Positions 24,127-32,693 of a stretch of DNA of 33,228 bases are shown in pieces (positions within the stretch are counted from its first letter, which is position 1; each line of letters begins with the position of its first letter). The position numbers were made by a program, and so were the translations under genes. The notes under the pieces are model-generated. The model worked only from the letters and a program-made list of their open reading frames with translations. It was not told the origin of the DNA and made no database searches. This stretch comes from Bacillota bacterium (GTDB taxonomy: Bacteria > Bacillota > Clostridia > Clostridiales > Clostridiaceae), in contig JAJYBA010000001.1 of NCBI GenBank assembly GCA_021779235.1, positions 1-33,228 of the forward strand. Direction: 5' to 3'.

Positions 24127-24878
24127 TATATATTTCCTCCTAAATCTCCTAGTTCATACATTATCAAACTTAAACATGTAAACCCTGCAGTCTCAGTTCT
24201 AAGTATTCTCGGACCCAAAGTGACAATACTAGCTCCAATTTCTTTCAATTTTAATATTTCGCTTTCTTCAAATCCACCCTCTGGTCCTATGACAATAGCA
24301 ACTTTATTAATATGTTTCTTTTCTAAGTTTTCTACCAATTTCTTTATGCCATAGCCTTCTTCATTTTCATAGGGAACCACTACTAAATCCATAGACTTTA
24401 GTTCTTCTAAAAGTTCCCCAAATTCAATAGGAACATTAATCTCAGGCACCAAACTTCTCTTACTTTGTTTGCAAGCTTCAAGGGCTATTCTATTCCATCT
24501 ATCTACCTTTTTAAATTCCTTAAGTTCAGTTTTAACTACTACTCGCTCTGTAATTATAGGTGTTATCGCTTTAACACCTAACTCCGTATTTTTTTGAACT
24601 ATTAAATCCATTTTTGTTGATTTAGGCATACCCTGAAATAAGTATACTTCAATAGGACTTTCATTATTTATAGAATTTTCTTCTAATAGATTTATACTTA
24701 CAGTTTTCTTATCAATTAAGGTTATTTCACCTACATATTCCTTCCCTTCACAGTTGTTGACACTAACCTTATCACCAACTTGAAGCCTCAATACCTTATA
24801 TATATGCTTTACATCTTCACCATCAATAATAGCATTATTGTCTACTATGTTATGCTTTGGCACAAAAAATTTATGCAT
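24126..24878 (-). CDS. rsmE: 16S rRNA (uracil(1498)-N3)-methyltransferase
   Basis: RsmE makes m3U1498 in 16S rRNA. The 250-residue protein has an N-terminal PUA-like region and a SPOUT domain whose knot is visible in VIGPEGGFEESE (about 197-208), LGPRILRTETA and the following hydrophobic helix. The ATG at 24878 follows GAGGAGAG. It is 26 bases after prmA and overlaps mtaB, forming a prmA-rsmE-mtaB translation-modification set. Confidence 0.96.
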   Translation of the reverse strand: MHKFFVPKHNIVDNNAIIDGEDVKHIYKVLRLQVGDKVSVNNCEGKEYVGEITLIDKKTVSINLLEENSINNESPIEVYLFQGMPKSTKMDLIVQKNTELGVKAITPIITERVVVKTELKEFKKVDRWNRIALEACKQSKRSLVPEINVPIEFGELLEELKSMDLVVVPYENEEGYGIKKLVENLEKKHINKVAIVIGPEGGFEESEILKLKEIGASIVTLGPRILRTETAGFTCLSLIMYELGDLGGNI

Positions 24879-24904
24879 TATTTATTCTCTCCTCAACTTA
24901 TATA

Positions 24905-25840
24905 CTATAACTTTGCAACTATGCAAACCCATTCTCCCTCAATATTTATCTCTTCAATTTCAAAACCACATTGAGTTAGCTTATTTACCACCTCATCTTT
25001 TTTATTTAAAATTATTCCAGAAGATATAAAATATCCACCCTCTACTATAAATTCTTTAACTTGTTCAGTTAAAAACATAATTATGTCAGCCATTATATTT
25101 GCTATTACTATGTTAGCCTTTCCTTTAACAACTTCCATTAAATCCCCGTATAGTATCTCAATGTTACTTAAATCATTATAACTAACATTTTGCTTTGCAG
25201 ACTCTACTGCTACTGGATCTAAATCAACTCCTATGGTTTTCTTAGCTCCAAGCTTAGCTGCAGTTATGGATAATATACCCGACCCTGTTCCTATATCAAA
25301 AACCGTTGAATCACTATTTACGTGCCTTTCTAGAGCTTTTATACACATTCTAGTAGTTTCATGAGTACCTGTGCCAAAAGCCATACCAGGATCTAGTTCC
25401 ACAATTATTTCATCAGAATTTTTATTGTATTCTTCCCATATCGGCTTTATAACTATCTTTTCTCCAACCTTTATTGGTTTATAATATTTTTTCCAGTTAT
25501 TTTCCCAATCTTCTTCATTTACTTTCGTTGCAGTAACAGAGCCTACACCCTTGTCTAGTCCAAAGGACTCCAAATTATTTACTCCTGTTTTGATATCTTG
25601 TAAATAACCTTCAAATTTTTCATCTTCTTTAAAGTATCCCTTAACTACAACTTCATTATTTACATCTATAATAGTTTCATCAAAATAATCCCAATCAGTA
25701 GTATGATCTCGTCTAAAAATCAAATCTGAAGGATCCAAAATAGAAACCCCTTTTACACCAGTATTATATAGCATTGCTGACACAGCCTCAACAGCCTCAC
25801 TGCTTGTTATTATAGTTACTTCAATCCAATCTTTATTCAT
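24905..25840 (-). CDS. prmA: Ribosomal protein L11 methyltransferase
   Basis: PrmA trimethylates ribosomal protein uL11 using S-adenosylmethionine. The 311-residue protein has the N-terminal substrate-recognition domain, PGMAFGTGTHETT (about 151-163) and the SAM motif FDIGTGSGILSI (181-192). The ATG at 25840 is used because AGGAGG lies 6 bases upstream and MNKDWIEVTI matches the family; an in-frame GTG at 25891 would read through the leader. The leader shares a motif with that of dgt. Confidence 0.96.
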   Translation of the reverse strand: MNKDWIEVTIITSSEAVEAVSAMLYNTGVKGVSILDPSDLIFRRDHTTDWDYFDETIIDVNNEVVVKGYFKEDEKFEGYLQDIKTGVNNLESFGLDKGVGSVTATKVNEEDWENNWKKYYKPIKVGEKIVIKPIWEEYNKNSDEIIVELDPGMAFGTGTHETTRMCIKALERHVNSDSTVFDIGTGSGILSITAAKLGAKKTIGVDLDPVAVESAKQNVSYNDLSNIEILYGDLMEVVKGKANIVIANIMADIIMFLTEQVKEFIVEGGYFISSGIILNKKDEVVNKLTQCGFEIEEINIEGEWVCIVAKL

Positions 25841-25883
25841 TGTTATCCTCCTTGTTCGTCTCTGTGGGTACAAAACAATTATA
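25841..25883 (-). promoter_or_regulatory. prmA leader with dgt-like conserved motif
   Basis: On the minus strand ATAATTGTTTTGT (25882-25870), ACAGAGA (25866-25860) and AGGAGG precede the ATG with nearly the same spacing as in the dgt leader. The rest of 25841-26127 contains a nested inverted repeat around 25911-25951 and otherwise AT-rich DNA without a supported gene. Confidence 0.45.
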
Positions 25884-26127
25884 TACTCCACTATTATATA
25901 ACTCTTATTATATTTTGCTTATACGAAAGTTTCGTTTGAAAAAGCATAAAATTTATCTACACAAGTGTATCATTTCTAGTAATTTAACACAATATGATTA
26001 AACCACAAATGCTACCATAAGATTGGGCTTTGTTAATCAAATCTCCTATTTAGAATTCATTTGTAGTACTGGGAAGAAAAACTTCACACTTTTATTATTT
26101 AACTATTTTTAGTAGAATAATCATAAA

Positions 26128-26175
26128 GTAATAATAAAAAACTCCGTTTTATAAAACGAAGTTCTTTATTATTAC
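26128..26175 (-). terminator. dnaJ terminator
   Basis: A long hairpin, with outer GTAATAATAAA paired to TTTATTATTAC and inner AACTTCGTTTT paired to AAACGGAGTT with few mismatches, begins at the dnaJ stop codon. On the minus strand the inner stem is followed by TTTTTTATT. Confidence 0.8.
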
Positions 26176-27293
26176 TTACCGAATATTTTATCCACAAAGG
26201 ACTTTTTATTTTCTTCAGAAAGTTCTACACTCTCACCACTAGCTTCCATAAAAAGCTTCAAAGCTTCCTTTTGCTTATCGTTCAAGGATTTTGGAACATC
26301 AACAATAACCTTTACGTATTGATCCCCTCTTCCATGTCCGTTTACTCTAGGTATACCCTTACCCTTAAGTCTAAACACTGTGCCTGGTTGTGTTCCTGCA
26401 GGAACTTTGTATTTAACGTCTCCATCCACAGTTGGCACTTTAATTTCAGTTCCTAGGGCTGCATATCCAAAGCTTATATGAGATTCTATATGAATATCAA
26501 TTCCATTCCTCTTAAAAGTTTTATGAGGAGCTACTCTGATATTTATATATAAGTCTCCTGGTGGACCACCCTTTTCACCGTGTTCACCTTGCCCTCTTAG
26601 AGGCATTACATTCCCTGTATCAACTCCACCTGGAACATTAATTTTAATTTTTCTGTTTTTTCTCTCTTTTCCAGAGCCATGACAAGTTTTACATGGATCA
26701 GAAATAATTTGGCCTTTGCCTCCACACTTATCACAAGTGCTCATGCTAGCAAAGCTTCCAAAAGCAGTGTTTCTCTGAACTCTTATCTGCCCATTTCCAC
26801 CACACTTATCACAGGTTTTTGGTGTAGTACCAGCTTTAGCACCGCTACCACCACAATCCTCACATTTTTCGTTTCTTGTAATGGATATCTCTTTTTCTAC
26901 CCCAAAAACAGACTCTTCAAAGCTTAAATTTAAATTATATTCTAAATCTGCACCTTTTCTTGGCCCATTCTGATTTCTCGAAGAGGATCCACCTCCAAAT
27001 ATGTCCCCAAATATATCTCCAAAACCACCAAAGCCTGAAAAATCAAAGCCACCATCAAAGCCTGCTCCACTAGGATCAGCTGTACCAAATTGATCATACC
27101 TTGATCTTTTTTCTGAATCAGATAAAACTTGGTATGCTTCATTCATTTCTTTGAATTTTTCTTCTGCTTCTTTATTGTCTGGATTTCTATCTGGATGGTA
27201 TTTCAATGCAGCTTTTTTAAAAGCCCTCTTAATTTCTTCTTCACTGGCACCTCTTTCTATGCCAAGAGTTTCATAATAATCTTTTTTTGCCAT
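26172..27293 (-). CDS. dnaJ: Chaperone protein DnaJ
   Basis: DnaJ delivers unfolded clients to DnaK and stimulates its ATPase. The 373-residue protein has the J domain with HPD (33-35), a Gly/Phe-rich linker, four intact CxxCxGxG zinc repeats (CEDCGGSG, CDKCGGNG, CDKCGGKG, CKTCHGSG) and C-terminal client-binding domains. The ATG at 27293 (MAKKDYYETLG) is preferred to a GTG at 27308 that abuts the AGGTG site. It is the last gene of the CIRCE-controlled heat-shock set. Confidence 0.97.
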   Translation of the reverse strand: MAKKDYYETLGIERGASEEEIKRAFKKAALKYHPDRNPDNKEAEEKFKEMNEAYQVLSDSEKRSRYDQFGTADPSGAGFDGGFDFSGFGGFGDIFGDIFGGGSSSRNQNGPRKGADLEYNLNLSFEESVFGVEKEISITRNEKCEDCGGSGAKAGTTPKTCDKCGGNGQIRVQRNTAFGSFASMSTCDKCGGKGQIISDPCKTCHGSGKERKNRKIKINVPGGVDTGNVMPLRGQGEHGEKGGPPGDLYINIRVAPHKTFKRNGIDIHIESHISFGYAALGTEIKVPTVDGDVKYKVPAGTQPGTVFRLKGKGIPRVNGHGRGDQYVKVIVDVPKSLNDKQKEALKLFMEASGESVELSEENKKSFVDKIFGK

Positions 27294-27413
27294 CCTGTTT
27301 TTCACCACCTAAAATATATATGCTTTTATAATATAAACTAATCTACAAAATAATTCAACCCATACTATTATATAGACTTTCTATATTTATTGCTAATAAT
27401 AGTTTACTTAAAG

Positions 27414-27441
27414 TAAGGGAAGGGTAATTACCCATCCCTTA
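27414..27441 (-). terminator. Hairpin between dnaK and dnaJ
   Basis: TAAGGGA pairs with TCCCTTA around an inner GGGTAATTACCC palindrome (one A-A mismatch). The minus-strand tail is only CTTTAAG-like, so it may be a partial terminator or an mRNA processing/stability element adjusting the dnaK to dnaJ ratio. Confidence 0.55.
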
Positions 27442-27458
27442 ACTAATGATTTTATTAA

Positions 27459-29309
27459 TTATTTATCGTCTTCTACTTTGAAATCAGCATCTACTACATT
27501 ATCATCATGTGCGGCATTTCCACCCATGTTATTTGGATCAAAACCAGCATCTTGGCCTTGGCCTTGTTGTGCTGCTTCTGCTTGATATATTTTTGTAGTC
27601 ACTGCATAAAAAGCCTCAGTTAACTCTTCAGTAGATTTTTTTATAGCTTCTATGTCTTCTCCATCTTTAACTTTTTTAAGAGCTTCTAATTTAGCCTCAA
27701 TATTAGTCTTATCTTCATTTGAAACTTTTTCGCCAAGTTCAGTTAAGCTCTTTTCAGTTTGATATACTAACTGATCTGCATTGTTCTTAACCTCAATTGC
27801 TTCTTTTCTCATTTTATCTTCTTCTGCAAATTTTTCTGCTTCTTTTACTGCTTTATCAATTTCATCATCACTTAAATTAGTTGATGCTGTAATTGTTACA
27901 TTAGCTTCTTTTCCTGTTCCTTTATCTTTAGCTGATACATTAACTATACCATTAGCGTCTATGTCAAAAGTAACTTCTATTTGTGGAATTCCTCTTGGTG
28001 CTGCTGCTATTCCAGAAAGAGTAAATCTTCCTAAAGTTTTGTTGCCTGCAGCCATTTGTCTTTCACCTTGAACAATATGAATTTCAACTGATGTTTGACC
28101 ATCTGCTGCTGTTGAGAATACTTGACTCTTTTTAGCAGGAATTGTAGTATTTCTTTCAATTAAGGCTGTAGCTATTCCGCCTAAAGTTTCAATTCCTAGC
28201 GTTAATGGAGTTACGTCAAGAAGTAAAACATCTTTAACTTCTCCAGTTAATACTCCTGCTTGAATTGCTGCACCTACTGCAACACATTCATCTGGATTTA
28301 CCCCTTTTGAAGGCTCTTTTCCAGTAAAGTTTTTAACAGCTTCTTGAACTGCTGGTGTTCTTGTTGAACCACCTACAAGTACAACTTTATCTATTTCATT
28401 AAGTGATAAACCTGCATCTGCAAGTGCTTTTTTCATTGGCTCTATTGTAGCATCAACTAAATCATGAGTTAACTCATTAAATTTAGCTCTAGTTAAATTC
28501 ATATCTATATGCTTTGGACCTGTTGCATCTGCAGTAATAAATGGTAGATTAATATTTGTTTGCATTGATGATGATAATTCAATCTTTGCCTTTTCAGCAG
28601 CTTCTTTTAATCTTTGAAGTGCCATTTTATCATTTCTTAAATCTATTCCATTATCAGCTTTAAACGTATCAGCTATATGATTCATAACCTTTTGGTCAAA
28701 GTCATCTCCGCCAAGTTTAGTATTTCCATTAGTTGATTTAACTTCGAATAAGCCATCACCTAATTCTAATATAGATACGTCAAATGTACCGCCACCTAAA
28801 TCGTATACTAATATTTTTTGGTTAGTATCCATTTTGTCTAAACCATAAGCTAATGCTGCTGCTGTTGGCTCATTGATAATTCTCTTAACTTCAAGTCCAG
28901 CTATTTTTCCAGCATCTTTTGTTGCTTGTCTTTGGCTATCATTGAAATATGCAGGTACAGTTATTACTGCTTCTGTAACTGTTTCTCCTAAATAAGCCTC
29001 AGCATCGGCTTTGATTTTTTGTAAAACCATAGCTGAAATTTCTTGTGGTGTATGATCTTTTCCATCAATAGTAACTTTATGATTAGTACCCATTTCTCTT
29101 TTTATTGACATTATTGTTTTATCTGGATTTGTAATTGCTTGTCTTTTAGCTACTTGACCTACTAATCTTTCTCCATTAGCTTGAAATGAAACTACAGATG
29201 GTGTAGTTCTTGCACCTTCTGAGTTAGAGATTACTACTGGTTCTCCACCCTCCATAACTGCTACACATGAATTTGTTGTACCTAAGTCAATTCCTATAAT
29301 TTTTCCCAT
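27459..29309 (-). CDS. dnaK: Chaperone protein DnaK (Hsp70)
   Basis: This is the ATP-driven folding chaperone acting with DnaJ and GrpE. The 616-residue protein has the actin-like ATPase domain (GIDLGTTNSCVAVMEGG at 5-21, VYDLGGGTFDVSILELG near 168-184, VVLVGGSTRTPAVQE), the interdomain linker DVLLLDVTPLTLGIETLGG and the substrate-binding domain with a C-terminal lid ending in an acidic tail. The ATG at 29309 follows AAGGAGG. It is 81 bases downstream of grpE. Confidence 0.99.
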   Translation of the reverse strand: MGKIIGIDLGTTNSCVAVMEGGEPVVISNSEGARTTPSVVSFQANGERLVGQVAKRQAITNPDKTIMSIKREMGTNHKVTIDGKDHTPQEISAMVLQKIKADAEAYLGETVTEAVITVPAYFNDSQRQATKDAGKIAGLEVKRIINEPTAAALAYGLDKMDTNQKILVYDLGGGTFDVSILELGDGLFEVKSTNGNTKLGGDDFDQKVMNHIADTFKADNGIDLRNDKMALQRLKEAAEKAKIELSSSMQTNINLPFITADATGPKHIDMNLTRAKFNELTHDLVDATIEPMKKALADAGLSLNEIDKVVLVGGSTRTPAVQEAVKNFTGKEPSKGVNPDECVAVGAAIQAGVLTGEVKDVLLLDVTPLTLGIETLGGIATALIERNTTIPAKKSQVFSTAADGQTSVEIHIVQGERQMAAGNKTLGRFTLSGIAAAPRGIPQIEVTFDIDANGIVNVSAKDKGTGKEANVTITASTNLSDDEIDKAVKEAEKFAEEDKMRKEAIEVKNNADQLVYQTEKSLTELGEKVSNEDKTNIEAKLEALKKVKDGEDIEAIKKSTEELTEAFYAVTTKIYQAEAAQQGQGQDAGFDPNNMGGNAAHDDNVVDADFKVEDDK

Positions 29310-29390
29310 TATTATTTCCTCCTTATATTCCTTTTAGTCCATAACAATTATCACTGTTAAGGTTCTTATATTTTTTTATAATATGAATTA

Positions 29391-30053
29391 TTAATTTGCA
29401 ACTTTAACCATGCTATGTCTTAATACCTTATTTGCTCTTTTATATCCCTTTTGGAATACTTCAACTATTTCATTGACTCCATACTGTTCATCTTGAACAT
29501 GCATTACCGCATTATGAAGATTTGGGTCAAACTCACCTTCAGAAGCTAATTGTTCCACTCCTAATTTAGTAAAGGCATCATTGAATTGTCTTACTGTCAT
29601 CTCCACACCAATTCTTAGATCCTCTCCAGAGCCTTCAACAGAAAGTGCTCTTTCTAAGTTATCTAATACTGGTAGAACTTCCTTTAAGACATCTTCACAG
29701 GCATCAGTATATATACCCTCTTTCTCTTTTACTGTCCTTTTTCTAAAATTCTCATATTCAGCAGTTGTCCTTAAAAGTTTATCTTTAAAGGCATTAACCT
29801 CATTCTGTAATTTCTTGTTTTCTTCTTCTAGTTTCTTCATTTTTTTCTTCATATCTTTCTCTTTTTCACTTTCTAAAAGTTCTTCAAACTCTTCGTCTTC
29901 TACTATTTCAGCTTCTTCTGGAGTTTCTTCTACAAAACCCTCAGTTTCTTCTATATTGCTTTGAGCTACTTTAATGTCATCAGTTGAACTTGAATCCTCT
30001 TTTGCCATCGTTGTGTTTTCTTCTTTTAAAATTTCTTCATTATTTGTATGCAC
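29391..30053 (-). CDS. grpE: Nucleotide exchange factor GrpE
   Basis: GrpE releases ADP from DnaK. The 220-residue protein has an acidic, low-complexity N-terminus, a long coiled coil (about 65-110) and the conserved C-terminal head (RTTAEYENFRKRTVKEKE, VLDNLERAL, VEQLASEGEFDPNLHNAVM). The start is GTG at 30053, with GGAGG 9 bases upstream; an out-of-frame ATG lies between them. A later in-frame ATG at 30008 would shorten only the acidic tail. Confidence 0.96.
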   Translation of the reverse strand: MHTNNEEILKEENTTMAKEDSSSTDDIKVAQSNIEETEGFVEETPEEAEIVEDEEFEELLESEKEKDMKKKMKKLEEENKKLQNEVNAFKDKLLRTTAEYENFRKRTVKEKEGIYTDACEDVLKEVLPVLDNLERALSVEGSGEDLRIGVEMTVRQFNDAFTKLGVEQLASEGEFDPNLHNAVMHVQDEQYGVNEIVEVFQKGYKRANKVLRHSMVKVAN

Positions 30054-30103
30054 TCAATCATTCCTCCATTTCAAACTCAAAGTAAAGCTTTTAAATTAAA
30101 ACT

Positions 30104-31150
30104 TTATCTATGATCATCATAAATTTGAGCTATATTGTCATTTAATTCTTTAACTATTTCAGTTAAAACAGATATAACTTTCCCATAAGGTATTCTTGTT
30201 GGTCCGATAACACCAATAGATCCTAGGGGTATTCCAGATGCGCTATAAACCGCAGTTATAATACTGCATTCTCTAGCACACTCAACAAAATTTTCTCCAC
30301 CAATTTTGATTGTAATATTACCAGTGATGTCTTGAGCACCTAGCAAACTATTTATACTCTCTTTATTGTCTACTAAAACTAAGAATTCTCTAGCTTTATC
30401 AATGTTGTTATATTCTGGGTAGTTAAATATATTTGCAGCACCCTGAATGTAAACTTCTGAAGTTTCAACACCAGATAAACTATCATATAAAGCTGGAATA
30501 ATACCGTCAAAAATTTCTTGGTAAGAAGCTAAATCACTTTTTAAATTATTAATGACTTCTAAATTTATTTGTTCAATTGTAAGCCTTCCTAATCTAAAAT
30601 TAAGTATATTGGTTAGTCTTTCTATGACAGCACTACCAATAGGCTTACTAATTTTAATAACATTATTTTTGATGATACCACTGTCAGTAATAATTACGAA
30701 CAAAACACTTCCCGCATCTAGATTTATTAGCTGAATGTATTTTATACAGCTCTTTTGAACAGAAGGTGCCTTAACTATAGATGTAAGATTTGTTAGATCA
30801 GAAAGCATTTGTGTTGCTTGCTTAACAATCTTATCAACCTCATATAAAGCAGCATTAATAAGCTGGTTTTTGATCATATATTGTTCCTCAGTAGATAATT
30901 TTGTAATTTGCATAAGTCTATCAACATATAACCGATAACCCTTATCTGATGGTTTTCTACCAGATGAGGTATGTAGTTGTTCTATATATCCCATCTCTTC
31001 AAGGTCTGACATTTCATTTCTTATAGTAGCTGAACTAATACCTAAATCATACTTTTTGGCTATGGTTCTGGACCCTACAGGCTCACCATTATTTATATAA
31101 TCTGTAACTATAGCCTGAAGTATTTTAATTTTTCTTTCATCCATTTCCAT
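30104..31150 (-). CDS. hrcA: Heat-inducible transcription repressor HrcA
   Basis: HrcA represses class I heat-shock genes by binding CIRCE. The 348-residue protein has an N-terminal winged helix (DERKIKILQAIVTDYINNGE and GISSATIRNEMSDLEEMGYI) and a C-terminal GAF-like sensing and dimerisation region ending GPTRIPYGKVISVL. The ATG at 31150 follows AGAGGTG; an in-frame upstream start at 31183 would translate through the CIRCE element and is rejected. It heads the hrcA-grpE-dnaK-dnaJ operon and should control its own synthesis. Confidence 0.97.
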   Translation of the reverse strand: MEMDERKIKILQAIVTDYINNGEPVGSRTIAKKYDLGISSATIRNEMSDLEEMGYIEQLHTSSGRKPSDKGYRLYVDRLMQITKLSTEEQYMIKNQLINAALYEVDKIVKQATQMLSDLTNLTSIVKAPSVQKSCIKYIQLINLDAGSVLFVIITDSGIIKNNVIKISKPIGSAVIERLTNILNFRLGRLTIEQINLEVINNLKSDLASYQEIFDGIIPALYDSLSGVETSEVYIQGAANIFNYPEYNNIDKAREFLVLVDNKESINSLLGAQDITGNITIKIGGENFVECARECSIITAVYSASGIPLGSIGVIGPTRIPYGKVISVLTEIVKELNDNIAQIYDDHR

Positions 31151-31166
31151 AATATCACCTCTTTTA

Positions 31167-31193
31167 TTAGCACTCACTACCATTGAGTGCTAA
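31167..31193. promoter_or_regulatory. CIRCE operator
   Basis: A perfect TTAGCACTC-N9-GAGTGCTAA inverted repeat lies 16 bases before the hrcA ATG, just after the predicted transcription start. This is the canonical HrcA binding site. Confidence 0.98.
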
Positions 31194-31206
31194 CGAGTAC
31201 ATGTTT

Positions 31207-31235
31207 AAAATATCATTTACTATTGTATTTGTCAA
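31207..31235 (-). promoter_or_regulatory. hrcA operon promoter
   Basis: A perfect TTGACA (31230-31235) and TATTTT (31207-31212) are separated by 17 bases. The start near 31200 puts CIRCE at the 5' end of the mRNA, so bound HrcA would block initiation or early elongation. Confidence 0.8.
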
Positions 31236-31318
31236 TAACCTCTGTTTTTCAATATAGCCATTTTATATTGATTATTCGAATTTAGATTTCAAATGCTACG
31301 TTTTTCTTTAATTTTCTA

Positions 31319-31346
31319 GGGAGCTTTATTGAAAAATAAAGCTCCC
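31319..31346. terminator. Hairpin downstream of hemW
   Basis: A perfect 12-bp stem (31319-31330 with 31335-31346, arm GGGAGCTTTATT) lies in the hemW-hrcA gap. Its T-rich tail is on the plus strand; on the minus strand, the direction of hemW, it is followed by TAGAAAATT. Apart from this, CIRCE and the promoter, 31151-31480 holds nothing I can support. Confidence 0.45.
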
Positions 31347-31480
31347 TATTTCTTCTAGAATTATAGCGTTTTCTTATTTACATTGCTTTGAATTAAATCA
31401 TCATCTGTGGTGTTGAAATATCGTTAGTGTATTGGAACCAAACTATTTTTTATCCTGATTAGTTAATGTTTTTAAAACTC

Positions 31481-32602
31481 CTATAGAAGAAATTCTGCCA
31501 TTATTACATTAGATAATTGAGTACCTTCATAAGTTAAAAAAATACTAGTAGTACTTTCCTTCATGAATCCTGTGTTTATATATTTATTTAATACTTCTCC
31601 ATAAACACTATGAATATCTTTACTAAATCTTTGCATAAATTCACTTTTGCTTATACCTAGGTTTTTTCTAAGCCCCATAAACATATACTCTTCCATATCA
31701 TCTTTAAAGGAATTCTTATTTTTTTCTACTATTGCAGAGCCTTGAACATTTATTTTTTCAATATATTTTTCTACATTTTCTTCATTTCTATACCTAAATC
31801 CGTCACTATATGAATGAGAGGCAGCTCCACACCCAATATATTCATTCAAATCCCAATATACCAAATTGTGTTTGCAAGACATGTTATTTTTTGCAAAATT
31901 TGAAATTTCGTATTGCATATATCCTTTTTTTCTTAAATATTCTATTGTTTTCTCGTACATACTTCTTTCTAATTCCTCATGCGGAAGCATCAATGTTCCT
32001 TGTTCAAATCTTTTATAAAAACCTGTTCCCTCTTCCACTATTAAGCTATAGCAAGATAAATGTTCCGGATTAAGCTCAGTTACATTCTCTAAGGTCTCTA
32101 GCCATTGCTTAAGCGTTTGATTCGGTAAGCCAAACATTAAATCTACGTTGATGTTCTCAAAGCCTAACTCTCTAGCGAGTCTAAAGCTTTGTTTAAAATC
32201 TTCAATAGTATGGATTCTTCCTAGTTCTTTTAGAAGCGAATCCTGCCAGGCTTGAAGTCCAATACTAAGCCTATTCACTCCCAACTTCTTTAAAAAATTT
32301 AATTTTTCTCTTGTAAAAGTTCCTGGATTTCCTTCTACTGTAAACTCTAAGTCCTCACAGACTTCTAGTCTGTTTATACTTTTTCTTATTATTTCCCAGC
32401 CTTCTAAAGATAAATAGGTGGGAGTTCCCCCACCTATAAATATAGTTTTTATTTTTTTATCTTTTATACTATCTATTTCTTTTGCTAAGGCTGTGGCATA
32501 ATCCAGCATACAATCCTCTTTACCAGCAAAAGAAGGAAAATCACAATATAAACACTTCTGCCTGCAAAAAGGAATATGTATATATAGCGCCACATTTTTC
32601 AT
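31481..32602 (-). CDS. hemW: Radical SAM heme chaperone HemW
   Basis: HemW-type proteins are radical-SAM relatives of HemN that bind and transfer heme rather than oxidise coproporphyrinogen. The 373-residue protein has the cluster motif C13-x3-C17-x2-C20 in IPFCRQKCLYCDF, the GGGTPTYLS SAM motif and the C-terminal HemN-like domain. A HemW assignment over HemN rests on length and on its place between lepA and hrcA. The ATG at 32602 follows AAGAAGG. Confidence 0.93.
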   Translation of the reverse strand: MKNVALYIHIPFCRQKCLYCDFPSFAGKEDCMLDYATALAKEIDSIKDKKIKTIFIGGGTPTYLSLEGWEIIRKSINRLEVCEDLEFTVEGNPGTFTREKLNFLKKLGVNRLSIGLQAWQDSLLKELGRIHTIEDFKQSFRLARELGFENINVDLMFGLPNQTLKQWLETLENVTELNPEHLSCYSLIVEEGTGFYKRFEQGTLMLPHEELERSMYEKTIEYLRKKGYMQYEISNFAKNNMSCKHNLVYWDLNEYIGCGAASHSYSDGFRYRNEENVEKYIEKINVQGSAIVEKNKNSFKDDMEEYMFMGLRKNLGISKSEFMQRFSKDIHSVYGEVLNKYINTGFMKESTTSIFLTYEGTQLSNVIMAEFLL

Positions 32603-32639
32603 AGTTTAAGCCTTCTTTCTTAATTTATAAGAATTAAAA

Positions 32640-32685
32640 GTTGAGAATTGAAAGTTATTGTTTTCCATCACTCTCAACTCTCAAC
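32640..32685 (-). terminator. Hairpin between lepA and hemW
   Basis: Fifteen-base arms (32640-32654 with 32671-32685, two mismatches) made of repeated TTGAGA-like units form a stem followed on the minus strand by TTTTAATTCTTAT. This may be a terminator or a dispersed intergenic repeat. Confidence 0.5.
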
Positions 32686-32693
32686 TATTTTAT

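Noticed and set aside
25841..25891. Upstream start for prmA
   Set aside because: It would translate the conserved leader and the ribosome binding site; the ATG at 25840 is well supported.
29581..29964. Plus-strand Ser-rich frame of 127 codons
   Set aside because: It is antisense to grpE; the serine runs mirror Glu/Lys-rich coding on the other strand.
31151..31183. Upstream start for hrcA
   Set aside because: It would place the coding sequence inside the CIRCE operator; the ATG at 31150 has a proper ribosome binding site.
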